From Branchinecta lynchi (taxonomy: Eukaryota; Arthropoda; Branchiopoda; Anostraca; Branchinectidae): a stretch of DNA of 64,000 nt. The DNA is taken from assembly GCA_023053575.1 (NCBI GenBank), contig JAKZAP010000018.1:21586458-21650457 (forward strand). Direction: 5' to 3'. A program made the position numbers and the translations under genes. Position 1 is the first letter of the stretch; each line of letters begins with the position of its first letter. Of this stretch, positions 52,643 to 63,029 are shown one piece after another. The notes under the pieces are model-generated. The model saw only the letters and a program-made list of their open reading frames with translations, was not told where the DNA came from and made no database searches.

Positions 52643-53733
52643 GGAATACATATTTCCTACCTTCTACTAAGACAAGATAAGGGCCTCTGTAAGCGTAATT
52701 CATCGTGCTACCTTCCTGTACTACGTACACTAAGTCATGTACAGATATAGGCACTTCTACTATACGTTTGTGTACTGATAAGCTTGAGCCTTTCTTTCCT
52801 TGAGAAGCTCATTATTTGATGGCTTATCTGAATTTCTTGAAGCAAGTAAGCAACATAACCTTCATAGGACTGGTACTCGGAGTTTGGTCTACTGATCTTG
52901 ACATCCAAAAAGGTTCTAGCTTCTCTACCATGAAGTAGAAAGAAAGGGGTGTATTTTCGGGCGCTGCCAACTGTTGTGTTGAGACTGAGCTGTACGAAGC
53001 TTGTATATTCGTTCCATCTGGTTTTTGCTTTAGCGCAGTAATGGGTTAGCGACTTCTTGACTGCTTTTACGGCTGATTCGACTTCGCTGTTTCCGCGGGG
53101 GTTTCTTGGACTTGGGTGACGTAGTTCAATGCCAAGTGTTTTGGTTGTTTCGGTAAAAAGTCGACTTCTGTAACTGGCGTGGTTGTCGGTAATAAGGACG
53201 TTCATGCATCCAAAGTGAGAGATGATTTCCTTGAGTAGGAAGCTCTTCATGCTCTCTGCTGTAAGATCTTTGACAGGAACAGTTACCAAATACTTGCTCA
53301 TGTGCTCGACTCCTATCATGACATAGGAGTCTCCATTGGCGCATCTGGTAACTTTCCTGTACTGTCGAAGCTCCACTTGTAGAGCACGGTAGATGGCGGG
53401 GTGTGTTCTGTTAGCTGTGTCCTGTCTTATTCGTTTGAGGCAAGAATTGCGGTTTCGAACATTTTCTTCGACAATCTTTGACATGTGCTCAAACACGCAA
53501 TAGTACCTTAATTTCTCAAGCGTTTTAGAGAAACCTTGGTGCGAGGTCAGAAGTACGTGGTTATGCATTAGAAAAATAGTTGCTTCGATAAGTATTTTCA
53601 GTAAGATGACACGAAAGTTTGAGGGCCCTCTTTTATCCCTGTAACTAGTTGTCGAGTATACCACATCGTCGACCAAGCAAAGTTCTTGCTCCTGTAGCCA
53701 CGGGGCTAGTTCTTCTCTTGTGAATTCTTCTCA
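52643..53733 (-). pseudogene. gypsy2 integrase
   Basis: Open for over 300 codons. EEFTREELAPWLQEQELC leads in. LLTSHQGFSKTLEKLRYY with NRNSCLKRI is an HHCC finger that has lost its first Cys. IGVEHMSKYL has Glu where the first catalytic Asp is expected. VLITDNHASYRS has the second Asp. GNSEVESAVKAVKK has the Glu. After a frameshift near 52740 come MNYAYRGPYLVLVEG and the hAT insertion. It would normally join element DNA to the host chromosome. The Asp-to-Glu change and the broken finger suggest loss of activity. Confidence 0.85.
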
Positions 53734-53916
53734 ATATTCATTCAGCGTCTGATGCGATAATATCTCTCGCCTGTGATTACGATTTGTGGACTTTGCTATT
53801 CGCTCACGGGAACAGATACACGACTGTGCTTGAATTTTGACTACGATTTCTGGATTACGATTTGGGAATTTTGGGATTGACAGTTCTGCGAAAAAACCGG
53901 TTTTGACTAAGTAATA

Positions 53917-54979
53917 ATGAAAGAGGGTGATCTTGCTTTCGCACGATTCCATGGATACCCCTGGTGGATGTCGAAACAAACAAAGCTGCCTGTGCGTCAA
54001 ACAAACGTCAAACAAAACGTCCATAAAACGTGCAATGGCAGATTTCACCGCCAATCCAGACTGCCACAAAGATACTGCTGTATCTCTTGGTTTGCAGCCA
54101 GAAATGATAGTGGAAATAGGAGATCTCCGCAGCGAGATGCAGTCAACGAGTAACACAATCAGTGCATTGGTCAAAAGTAACATCGCGAAAGAACTCTCGA
54201 AAGTGAAGCTTACGCAGACAGAACTCGAAAACATTACACAGACTGTGTACTCGTCGGTAATGCACGAAGTCAAGGTTATTCTGGACAAGGTAATTTGTCG
54301 CCTCGGTGTCCTTGAGAAGAAAATGGATTCTTACAAAGAAGAACTCCAAAAAGCGCAGGATGAAATGGACATCATGGAACAAAATAACAAGTCCTCATCA
54401 ATCATAATCCACAATTTACCTGGACTTGAAGCGAACAACCGAACCTCGCCCCAAACTCACGCTGGTTGTGTCCTGAATCTCATTACGAGGCAGCTTGGGG
54501 TTCAAGCAGGGCAACCTGATGTCATAGATGTCAAAATGCTCGGTAAGCCGAATGGTGATCGTATTCCCCCGGTGGAACTGACCTTCAAAACCCCCCTACT
54601 TGCCAGAGAAGTCATAAAAAAACGGTCAAAACTTCGTGGCACGCCTACTTTCATCACTGAAAGTTTAACCAAGCGGCGGCAAGCGATCCTGCAGGCCTCA
54701 AAGGATGTTGCTGGTATGAAGAATACGTGGACTAGTCAGGGCCGGGTCTTCGTGAAAATAGGAGAAAACGTTGTGCTAGTGAGAAACTTGGCACAAGTGC
54801 TATCGCTGCCCCGACCTTCTGAGGTTCCTGTGGTACCCGACGGCAGTGTAGTGTCCCGAGAACGACCGAGTCGAACTGGGAAACCGAATCGAAGGCTGAT
54901 AGACGTACCGAGGACCTATTCTGCGGGTATCGCGTGCCCTAATCCGTATAGACAGAAACTAGACTGTTTAGGAAACTAA
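53917..54979 (+). pseudogene. LINE-3 ORF1 with PWWP-like start and coiled coil
   Basis: The first frame (ATG 53917) reads KEGDLAFARFHGYPWWMSK, closely like the opening strand of PWWP chromatin-reader domains (GD.V.AK..GYPWWP). The main frame (ATG 53927, +1 relative) is open for 350 codons: DLRSEMQSTSNTISALVKS and a heptad-rich coiled coil (about residues 70-150), then SSSIIIHNLPGLEANNRTS and GQPDVIDVKMLGKPNGDRIP, resembling the RRM-like middle of L1/CR1-type ORF1 proteins. A basic tail follows. ORF1 normally coats the element RNA. Whether the PWWP-like piece and the main frame were once one protein is inference; the two are separated by a frameshift. Confidence 0.75.
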
Positions 54980-55501
54980 ACTACTTTTATTATTCGAAGA
55001 TTAGGTATTTTGATAATGCACAGAATCTACAGAAAGAAGTTAAATGCTATGTGCAAAACAGGCAACTTACATTAGATGTACAGACACAAGTAACTAAACA
55101 GAAATAAGACCAGCCAGCAGCTCCAGAAAAGCAAGACGCAACTGAAGTCTGCGGCCCTGTACTGGAGTTTATATATTGCTCCAGTACAGTGATCCTTGGA
55201 ACACACCTGGATATAACAGGAAGCAGGCGGCCTTCCAGACCGGTGGAGCGAGTCAGTGAACGAACTCTGAGGCACACCTGGATCCGGCATTAGTAGAGGC
55301 GAATGTACTTTGTATTGCTACAGCAGCTTGATAAGTTAAAGGAAAACTGGTATTCTCTTGACTAATTTATTTTTCATACGAACACGGTGCTTCATTTCAA
55401 CTGGATAGACTTAGACAACTAGAGTCACAATTTTCGATTTATCGTGTCTGAATATTCCTAGTCTGTGCAGTGAGGTTTATGATCAAACTGAACATTCGCA
55501 T

Positions 55502-56215
55502 TTGGGTGTTAAACCGCAAGAAACTAGGTATGTAGAAGCGAATGATATTCCTCTTACAAATCAACCTAATTTTCTAGCAATTGCCAATTACAATGTTCAA
55601 GGACTAGAAACTGCTACGGACAGTCTGAGCACTACATTATCCCATTCAAACTTGTATTTTGATGTAATAAGTCTGACAGAGACTTTTCTAACTGAGGTGT
55701 CTCCTATATCTTTCTTCGAAATTCAAGGATATTATTTCCACTTCCGTAATCGCTCTAGCATACGAAAAGGTGGCCTAGGGGCTTATATACGAAGTGATTT
55801 TTCTGTGTCAGTGTTAGATGAGGTCTCTGTTTGGCGTGAAGGGCTATTTGAATCGCTTGTCATGCGATTGAGTAAAGACAGTACTGAGCTATTACTTGCA
55901 CTTGTATACAGACCCCCAAGTTCCCCGGTAGCAGAGTCATTAGAATCTCTAGAGAATTTATGTAGTAAGTTAGGATCCTTTAGAACGCCGTCTGTTATCG
56001 TTGGTGACTTTAATTTCAACTGGCTAGATTTACGTAGTACAGGAAACACGGAGTTTTTGACGGCTATGTTATCAGCCGATTTTTTTACCGTCGATTACTA
56101 TCCCAACACGTGTAGCTCCGCTGAGTGCCACATTAATCGACAATATATTTTTGCCACAGACATGGTATGAGCGATTAAGTTTTTCGGGAGTACTTGTTTC
56201 CTCAGGATCAGACCA
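55502..56215 (+). pseudogene. LINE-3 ORF2 APE endonuclease
   Basis: FLAIANYNVQGLETA (Asn), VISLTETFLTEV (Glu), GGLGAYIRSDFS, LALVYRPPSSP and SVIVGDFNFNWLDL (Asp) are in order. After a frameshift near 56150 the SGSDHFLNYAVI motif (catalytic His) closes the domain. All catalytic residues I can align are present; only the frameshift breaks it. Confidence 0.88.
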
Positions 56216-57224
56216 TTTTTTGAATTATGCTGTGATAAGACTGCATGAGCAGAAGTGTGATAATAGCCGGATTTCGAATGTAACAAGCCGTAATCCTCAT
56301 GGAAATGTGTTAAATTTTTGTGCTAAAAATTGTGAGAAACTAAAAACATTTCTTTCGACCGTAGATTGGGAACCGGTTTTGATAATGGATGATGTAGAAA
56401 ATGCATATTCATTGTTTATGGAAAAGATTAATCAAGGCCTCAATTCATATTGTGTTGCGAAACCAAACGATTCTTTAAAACCCATCCGGCAGGAACCAGC
56501 TTGGTTTAATGCTGAGATAAAACATATGGTAAAACTGAGAAATAGCCTGTACATTAGAAACATAAAATACCCTTCTCCTGTAAACGATGAACTCTTCAAA
56601 GAATACCGAGCAACGGTGAATAAAAAGAAACGAGAATTAAAAAGAAAATATTATTTATCTGCATTTAAATTAAATAAGAACGATGCACGAGCAACGTGGA
56701 AAATAATAAATGGAATTCTTTCACCCCACAAAAAAAGCAAAAAGAAGAAATCCCGAATGTAATCACCTCGCCGAATGGAGATTTGCTAAAAGAAGATGCG
56801 GAAATTGCTAAAGGATTTTGCACTTATTTTTCGGAAATCGGATCAAGTTTATCCCGGCAATTTAACAATAGCGCTAGGATCAGTGAACCTCCAAATATTC
56901 GTGTACCCGAAATAGAAAATTCAAATTTTAGTCGAGACGATGTTATAACCATTGCACGATTTACAGAAAGCATTCACATGGCTTGGTCCTTCAGAATCAC
57001 CAGGAGTTGATAGAATACCTAAAAGAGCATTAAAATCAATTTTTCCTGTTATCTGTCATGTTTTTCTTTTCTTGTTAAACATTTCGTTTGAAAAGGGAAT
57101 TGTCCCAAAACAACCGAAAAAAAGTCGGCTCATACCTTTATATAAGAATTGAGATAAAAGCCAAATTAATAATTATAGACCTATTTCAATTTTACCGGTA
57201 CTTTCTAAGCTATTTGAAAAAATC
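56216..57224 (+). pseudogene. LINE-3 ORF2 spacer and start of RT
   Basis: The spacer has EPAWFNAEIKHMVKLRNSLY, KKKRELKRKYYLSAFKLNKN and ARATWKIINGIL, standard for CR1/jockey ORF2s. Frameshifts fall near 56740 and 56990. GVDRIPKRALKSI and FEKGIVPKQPKKSRLIPLYK start the RT, and a TGA at 57150 precedes DKSQINNYRPISILP. Confidence 0.83.
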
Positions 57225-58472
57225 ATGCATGAGAAAATGTCAAGATTCATAAATGAAAATGGAATTTTACCATCTAGTCAATATGGTTTTCGAAAAAATC
57301 ATTCAACTATGCATGCGATTTCCCACCTTATTATAAGGATTCGAGAATTTCTGGATTTTGGATTCCTGACGTCGGCCATTTTTGTGGACCTGTCAAAAGC
57401 TTTTGACACGGTGAACAACGAGGTACTTCTTTCAAAATTGAATAAAATGCATTTCCCGGTTTGGATGGTGAAATGGATAAAGTCATACCTCGAAGACAGG
57501 ACGCAGGTTGTATTAGTCAGATCATCGACATCACCAGAAAGAAAAATAACATGCGGTGTACCTCAAGGCTCGACTCTAGGGCCACTACTTTTCCTGATTT
57601 ATGTTTCCGAAATAAAAGAATTTGTTACTAATTGCATACTTATAACATATGCCGATGACACAGTAATGCTGTTGAAATCGTATACAATAGATGGATTGTT
57701 TGCTATGATGGAGGCGGCTCTGTCTAGTTTGTCTGAATATTTGCGGAAAAATCATCTCTCATTAAACATCTCGAAAACAAAATACATGATTTTCTCAAAT
57801 TTGCAGCACTTTGAAACGAATAAGATACTTTCGTTCGGGGATGTGGTCATTGAAAGGGTAACAAGTTTCAAGTATTTGAGAATGATTATTGATGAAATGA
57901 TTACATGGAAAGATCATGTGAGAGCTCTTTCTATTAAAATGTCACGTGGAGCAGGTGTTCTGAGCAGATTAAAACACTTTATTCCACAGCAAGCGCTCAA
58001 AACTTTATACTACACCCTTATTTCATCATATCTGGAGTACGGATGTTCTCTCTGGTCCAATTCATTTAAATATAACATACACAAAATCCAAGTGATCCAA
58101 AACCGTGCGATAAAAACATTATTCTTAAATAAGTATTCAACAACTGAATCATTTCGTCTTGCTAACGTTTTGAATGTTTACAAAATGTCAAAGTTTCAGG
58201 TAGCAACTTTAGTTTATTCATGTAATTCATTAGCACCGTTAGGAATAAGAGAACTAAATATGTTTTATGTGACCTCGGAGTACCATTCATACCCAACTAC
58301 TTCTTCTCAGAGAAATATACTCCTGTCGGAAATACGCCATACTCATCGAGGAGCTCTCTCGTTACGACATGTTGGCGTAGAAATATGGAACGTGTTGCCG
58401 TGCTGTGTAAAAGAATCAGTGTCTTTGAGCGCTTTCCAGAAAAAGATGAAAAACCATCTTCTTGATTCTTGA
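57153..58472 (+). pseudogene. LINE-3 reverse transcriptase, core intact
   Basis: YRPISILPVLSKLFEKIM, SQYGFRKNHSTMHA, SAIFVDLSKAFDTVNNEVLL, CGVPQGSTLGPLLFLIYV and TYADDTVMLL give all RT signatures with the YADD box. SLNISKTKYMIF and YLRMIIDEMITWKDHV follow, then the C-terminal RHVGVEIWNVLPCCVKESVS. The frame is open for more than 430 codons from the TGA at 57150. The protein would prime copying from nicked chromosomal DNA. Lesions further upstream make this copy non-autonomous. Confidence 0.9.
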
Positions 58473-58724
58473 AAGTTAGTGTTATTTACTTTGTTTTCTT
58501 GTTCTCTTTTAAATATGGATTTGTTGTCGCGTCAGACGCGGATAGGGTTGTCACAACTCACAACTGATTTTCGTAAGAGATGAAATCTGTCTTCTTTAGA
58601 GGTATTAATTTGTTTGAGTTCCTGAACTGGCCGTTTTAGAGCCTTTGCCATGTTGGCAGTTCCGGGATTCGTCTGTTGATTTATTTTCGTTTTTACAAAT
58701 AAAGCAAAGCAAAGCAAAGCAAAG

Positions 58725-59560
58725 TGATCATCTTTTCGCATGCAATATTTTTTTCAGCTGGTACTCCCAGCGTGTTTTTCTCATTTTCGGCTGGTACTCC
58801 CAGCATGACGTCATCTTCCGCATCTTCCAGCATCTTTGCCAATGCGGGGCCTGCATCTGTGGAAACTTCATTCCTAGCAGGTACTGTATTCCAAGATCTC
58901 TGATTATCCAATACAGTTTGTCTGTAACCCAGGATCTCTGATTTATCCATTACAGTTTCCCTGTACTCCAGGATCTCTGATTTATCCAATACAGGGGCTA
59001 CAAACTCAGGCCTATCGCCTGGTGCAGACTTTTTTCTTGTACTATCTCCTGCCAATTTTGGGTCCCCATTTGAAGCTCTGGATCCCTTTTTCTCGATGTG
59101 TATTGGCAGGTAATGAGACTCGTCTCTTTGGGCTTCTTGCACCTTCAAAAACATGTAGGCAGCTGAAATTTCGGCGTCTTCTTGTTGGTGTCTTTTCATT
59201 TCAGCTGGTCCTATGCCTAGTGTGTCGACAGTCTGTGCTCCTAGACAGGCATATTCCAATTTCAGTTCATCTAGATTTACTGCTCGATGTTTGTTGACGG
59301 ACTCGGAAATGGGTCTTGAGAGGTAATCACTCGGATTACGGTGCGATTCGATGTGGTGAAATGTAAACATCTCGTAGTCTAGCAGGACCGCTATTCTGTA
59401 GAGCTTGCTGTTGTGATCCTTGGTTCTTTTCAGGTACAGCAGTGCTTTGCAGTCTATAAAGATGTGTACCCGAGCTCCCCAGAGGTAAGTACGCTAGTAG
59501 TGTTTCAGCGACTGGTAAAGCGCAAACAATCCCTGTTGAAATTGTCAAATCGACTTGTGG
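58725..59560 (-). pseudogene. gypsy2 RNase H end and linker
   Basis: Starting after a frameshift near 59545: GLFALYQSLKHY (stop) RTYLWGARVHIFIDCKALLY, then MFTFHHIESHRNPSDYLSR marks the end of RNase H. The linker has LEYACLGAQTVDTLGI and a direct repeat (DKSEILEYRETV, DKSEILGYRQTV). It reads to 58725, where the LINE-3 tail begins. Confidence 0.82.
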
Positions 59561-59999
59561 CTGCAGACAGTATTTTTGAGTATGTTGATATGATTTTGAA
59601 TCGATCACTGTCTGATCTTTGCATCAAAATGCTGGCTATGGCTTTTTCGCTTGCGTTGCAAACCATGTAGTAGTCTTCACCTCTGTCTGGAAACTCCAAA
59701 AATACTGTGTCGGGACTCATTAATTCTGCCTTAAGTCCCTGAAATGCTTCCATCTGTTCATCTCCAAATATGAACGGCACTCCCTTCCTCGTTAAGCGTA
59801 CTAACGGCTCTGAAAGCTCGGCGTAGGAGGGGGGTGAGTAGAATAACCGGTAGTATCCAGTAAGACCTAGGTGGCTTCGGATGCCACTAACGTCCGTTGG
59901 AGGCTCAATTGCATTAATAGCAGCTAGCTTTGCTTCCATTGGTTTGATTCCTTTGGGTGATATCTTGAAACCTAATAAGGAAGCATCGCTTCAGAAGAA
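59505..59999 (-). pseudogene. gypsy2 RT connection and start of RNase H
   Basis: Follows the RT after two in-frame stops (TAA and TGA near 59990-60000). IRSHLGLTGYYRLFYSPP, PLVRLTRKGVPFIFGDEQ and FQGLKAELMSPD are the thumb/connection. YYMVCNASEKAIASIL is the RNase H start, with Asn in place of the first catalytic Asp. Confidence 0.84.
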
Positions 60000-60911
60000 T
60001 TATGATTTCTTCAGGTTGAGCTTCAGGTTGAATTCTCTTGCTTTCTCCAGGACCTTTCTAAGATGAATGAGGTGTAGCTCTGGTTCTTTGCCTTCTGTTC
60101 CAACAGTTAAATCATAAACGTATTGAAAAAGGAACTCGGCGAATTCTGCTCCGAAGATCCGATTCATGAATTCGATAAATGCTCGAGGGCTAGCCTTGCT
60201 TCCTTGTGGCATGCGGCAAAAACGGTAAGATACGCCCTTGTTTGAGAAGCTGAAGTACTTTCTGCTTTCTTCTGCTAGGTTTTGGTGGTAAAAACCCGCT
60301 CGAATGTCCAGCACGCTAATGTGGTCTTTTCCTTGGACAGAGGCCAAGATTTCGTCAATTCGTCTGATTGGCCATTGAGAATCTCGAATTGCAACATTGA
60401 TCGCACGTAAATCGATCATAATTCGACTGTTCTCGGTGTTCCATTCTGACTTTGGCGGCACCTTGCCATCTTTTCCGGCCTTTCCAAAGCAGAAAATAGG
60501 TGCAGAGTATGGTGATCTTCTTATTTCTATTATTCCGACTCTTAGCATTTCTCGTACGTGTTTTTCGATTAATTCTTGCATTAGGTAAGGGAGCGGAAAT
60601 TGCTTTACGCATTTGATCGGTGTACTTTCGTCAAAATCTACTCGGAATCCAGGTAAATCGTTTGATCCGATGTCGAAGGCTGAAATGCTGAAAACATCTT
60701 TAAATTCGAGTAGGAATGAAACAACTCTGGCTCTGAAGGTTGGATCCAATGGTCCGGTCTTGATTAATTTCCGAAATTCATCGTCGTCCCACTCTGGTGT
60801 ATCTAGGGCCTCTTTACTTCGATCCGTTCTCCCGTTTATGCTCCCCTCGTCTGTTGTTCCTTGCTGATCGGTCACCGCTCCTGCTATAGCCTCTGTCCTA
60901 GTTTCATGCAA
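60000..60911 (-). pseudogene. gypsy2 reverse transcriptase, catalytic Asp lost
   Basis: PGFRVDFDESTPIKCVKQ, MQELIEKHVREMLRVGIIE, SPYSAPIFCFGKAGKDGK, SRIMIDLRAINVAI, ISVLDIRAGFYHQNL, YRFCRMPQGSKASPRAF and QYVYDLTVG. The catalytic box should be Y.DD, but the first Asp is Tyr (YVYD), which alone should abolish polymerisation. The frame is open for 303 codons. Many positions match gypsy1 RT (DESxP, MQELxExH, GIIE). Confidence 0.9.
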
Positions 60912-61009
60912 TACTTCATCGTCCCATAACTCGAAAGTGCCGAGTAATAATGCCTCTTTTTAGTGTCACATTTTGATCGCTGGAGTTGAAGAATTGCAAT
61001 TTGTATACA

Positions 61010-61615
61010 TTAATGGACTACCTGGCATAGGGACGACAAGGTATTGAGTTGGAAGCTCTCTGCTGGGGTGAATATGACCGTATCACCATGGGCAAACTTG
61101 GAATTTGACCTGAGCCGGACTCGAACTATACGAAATTGATTAGCTGTGATGGTGACCTCTTTCGTAATAAAATAGTTGGTTAGCTGTTTGTCTGCACCTC
61201 CGAAGTATGCTGGTACATCATCGCTAGTTAGGTTTCCAATACCTAGGCTGTTTGTCCGTGGGTTTAGAGTGCAATCTAAATGGTGCATTACGTCATATCC
61301 AAGGATCAAGCTGAATTTCAGGTTCCTCACCACCAGAAAATCCCAAAATATGCGCGACTGTTTTTCGCCATCTGACATTTTTATTGCCATCTTTAGGTGG
61401 CCCAAAACAGGTAGTAGGTCGCCACTCAAAGATCTGACTCCTATTGTTGCGGGTCTTAACCTTGTTAGTACATGTTGAGGTAACTGGAGTAATACTTCTT
61501 CTGACAGAAGGGATCGTTGACATCCGAGGTCGATAAACGCTGACGTTTGGACGGAATCGGCAATTTCTGCTTTCCAGAGGAACGGAAAAGAACCTATGGC
61601 AGAACTGCTGGAAGG
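61010..61615 (-). pseudogene. gypsy2 aspartic protease
   Basis: SVQTSAFIDLGCQRSLLSEE holds the catalytic Asp, but the motif is D-L-G instead of D-S/T-G, followed by Cys as in gypsy1. FSLILGYDVMHHLDCTLN is the second-half signature (ILG.D.M). The C-terminal part (TITANQFRIVRVRLRSN) has the usual linker sequence of gypsy proteases. The frame is open throughout and stops at 61010, where pol was once continuous. Confidence 0.82.
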
Positions 61616-61702
61616 GAGGGTCGAGAAACAAACAGTATCAGGGGTTTCTGCTTTTACTTCTGATGTATGAGGGTTTTGTGTAGTAGCATGGTGTGACCTC
61701 GA

Positions 61703-62421
61703 TTATTGCCGGCTGTTCCCTTTTTTTGAAGCTGGGTTTTCTGGTTGGGCGTTTTTCGGTGCTGGTGCTGGAGCTGTGCATTTCCGTGCATAGTGTCCGG
61801 GTGACATACAGCGTACACAATATGGTCTCTTTGATTGGTCACATTCGGCCATTCTGTGTGTAGTGGAAGAACAGTTCCAGCATTCCCATGCTCCGGTGTT
61901 GTGAGCTCCGTACCCTTGGTTTGTTGCTCTACCTTGGTAACTGTGACGACCATGACCTCTGTTCTGGCGTGCTGGTGGTCTTTGCTGATACCTGGTTCTA
62001 TTTCCTTCTTGGTTCCAGTTCCTAATGCTTCCTTCGTCCTGAGTCCAGTTCTGACATCTTCCTTGGTCCTGAGTCCAGTTCTGAATTCTTCCATGGTCCT
62101 GAGTCCAGTTCTGACTTCTTCCTTTGTCCTGAGTGAAGTTTTGACCATGAGTATGTGTGTTCGTAGCCGCTGCTCCTAATATGCTATTTGATGTTGGGGT
62201 CTTGTAGGCTAAATCGATTGCCTCAAATCTTTTAGCTAGAGCTAAAATTTCATCTTTGGATTCTCCCTCTGAAGTCTGTTCCATAACTCGTCTCCCGATA
62301 ATTGGTTGCAACCCATTTTTGAAAATGCTTATTATCAGTTCATCTGCCTGTACTCCAGGTGATGACTTTGCGTAACTATTCGCTTTACCAACTACCCTTG
62401 AGTAAAATTGATAGATCTTAC
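61703..62421 (-). pseudogene. gypsy2 gag, C-terminal half
   Basis: The frame is open from the 5' LTR border: FYSRVVGKANSYAKSS, ELIISIFKNGLQPIIGRRV, then a run of about five 11-13-residue repeats (QNWTQDxGRxQ type, about 61990-62150), then two zinc knuckles CWNCSSTTHRMAEC and CVRCMSPGHYARKC, and a stop at 61703. Gag binds the element RNA and builds the particle. The N-terminal half and primer-binding site are missing, since the LTR directly abuts mid-gag. Confidence 0.85.
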
Positions 62422-62430
62422 TTATACTGA

Positions 62431-63029
62431 TCTTACTTTACTGGGGGGGATTCAGATAAGTCGTTTGTTGGGTCTCTTGCTTAGGCAGGTCGGTAGACGG
62501 CTGACTATGGCTGTTGGTAGACGGCAGTTGAAGACAGCCAACTAGACGGGTGGTAGACGGTACACTAGTAGACGGCACTTGAAGGTGGCAGACTAAGATC
62601 TACCAAGTTGCAGACGGCAGACTAAGATCTACCAAGTTGCAGACGGCAGATTAAGATCTACCAAGTTGCTGAGATGAGCAGGGCTACTATTTGCTTACAC
62701 ACACTTTGAAAGCTAGAACTGGACTCTAGATATGGGTGGCCAGCCTCCCAGCTGCCAAGCTCTTCACATCTTTAGACTCAAAACTGAACTAACTAATATT
62801 TGTCCGTAGCTTCTCAAAGAAGTCTCCTCTCGACATGTGACGTGGTTGATGCACTTTCAAAACGGCTTTTTCTTCGGCGACCGTTGGTTTATTGTCCGGG
62901 TGGCAATAAACCATGCTCTTTTGAAGACCGTTGTCAGGCATGTCGAAGGGTCACTTGCTTGGGTCAAGTACACATACAAATTATCACAAATAGAAGACTA
63001 AATTACAAATAACTTTTCCCATCTTTACA
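62431..63029 (-). repeat. gypsy2 5' LTR
   Basis: Matches 49279-49878 over about 600 bp with few differences, including the 29-bp tandem units (62597-62660). The outer end, on the - strand, is TGTAAAGATGGG at 63029. The inner end stops at TCTTAC (62431) and lacks the last few bases of the other LTR, consistent with a deletion reaching into gag. Confidence 0.9.

Larger units (their letters stand above)
53740..58724 (+). mobile_element. LINE-3, near full-length, (AAAGC)n tail, inside gypsy2
   Basis: ORF1 (53917-54979), a ~520-bp spacer, ORF2 with endonuclease and RT (55502-58472), a short 3' UTR and (AAAGC)n at 58700-58724. It separates the RNase H-linker part of gypsy2 from its integrase. ORF2 C-terminal motifs match the LINE fragment at 31949-32408. 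The pentanucleotide tail and domain order point to the CR1/jockey group. A target duplication could not be resolved and the 5' end is approximate. Confidence 0.88.
49272..63029 (-). mobile_element. gypsy2: LTR element with both LTRs, nested insertions
   Basis: Two ~600-bp direct LTRs bracket gag, protease, RT, RNase H and integrase on the - strand, the gypsy (Ty3-like) order. Inside lie a LINE (53740-58724) and a hAT-like element (50503-52642). Without them the element would be about 6.6 kb. Catalytic substitutions, stops and frameshifts make it non-autonomous. No 4-5-bp target duplication was found at its outer ends (GTTCT versus ATATC). Confidence 0.9.

Noticed and set aside
61835..62179. 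A 114-codon + strand frame rich in Ser, Val and Leu
   Set aside because: It is antisense to the repeated part of gypsy2 gag.
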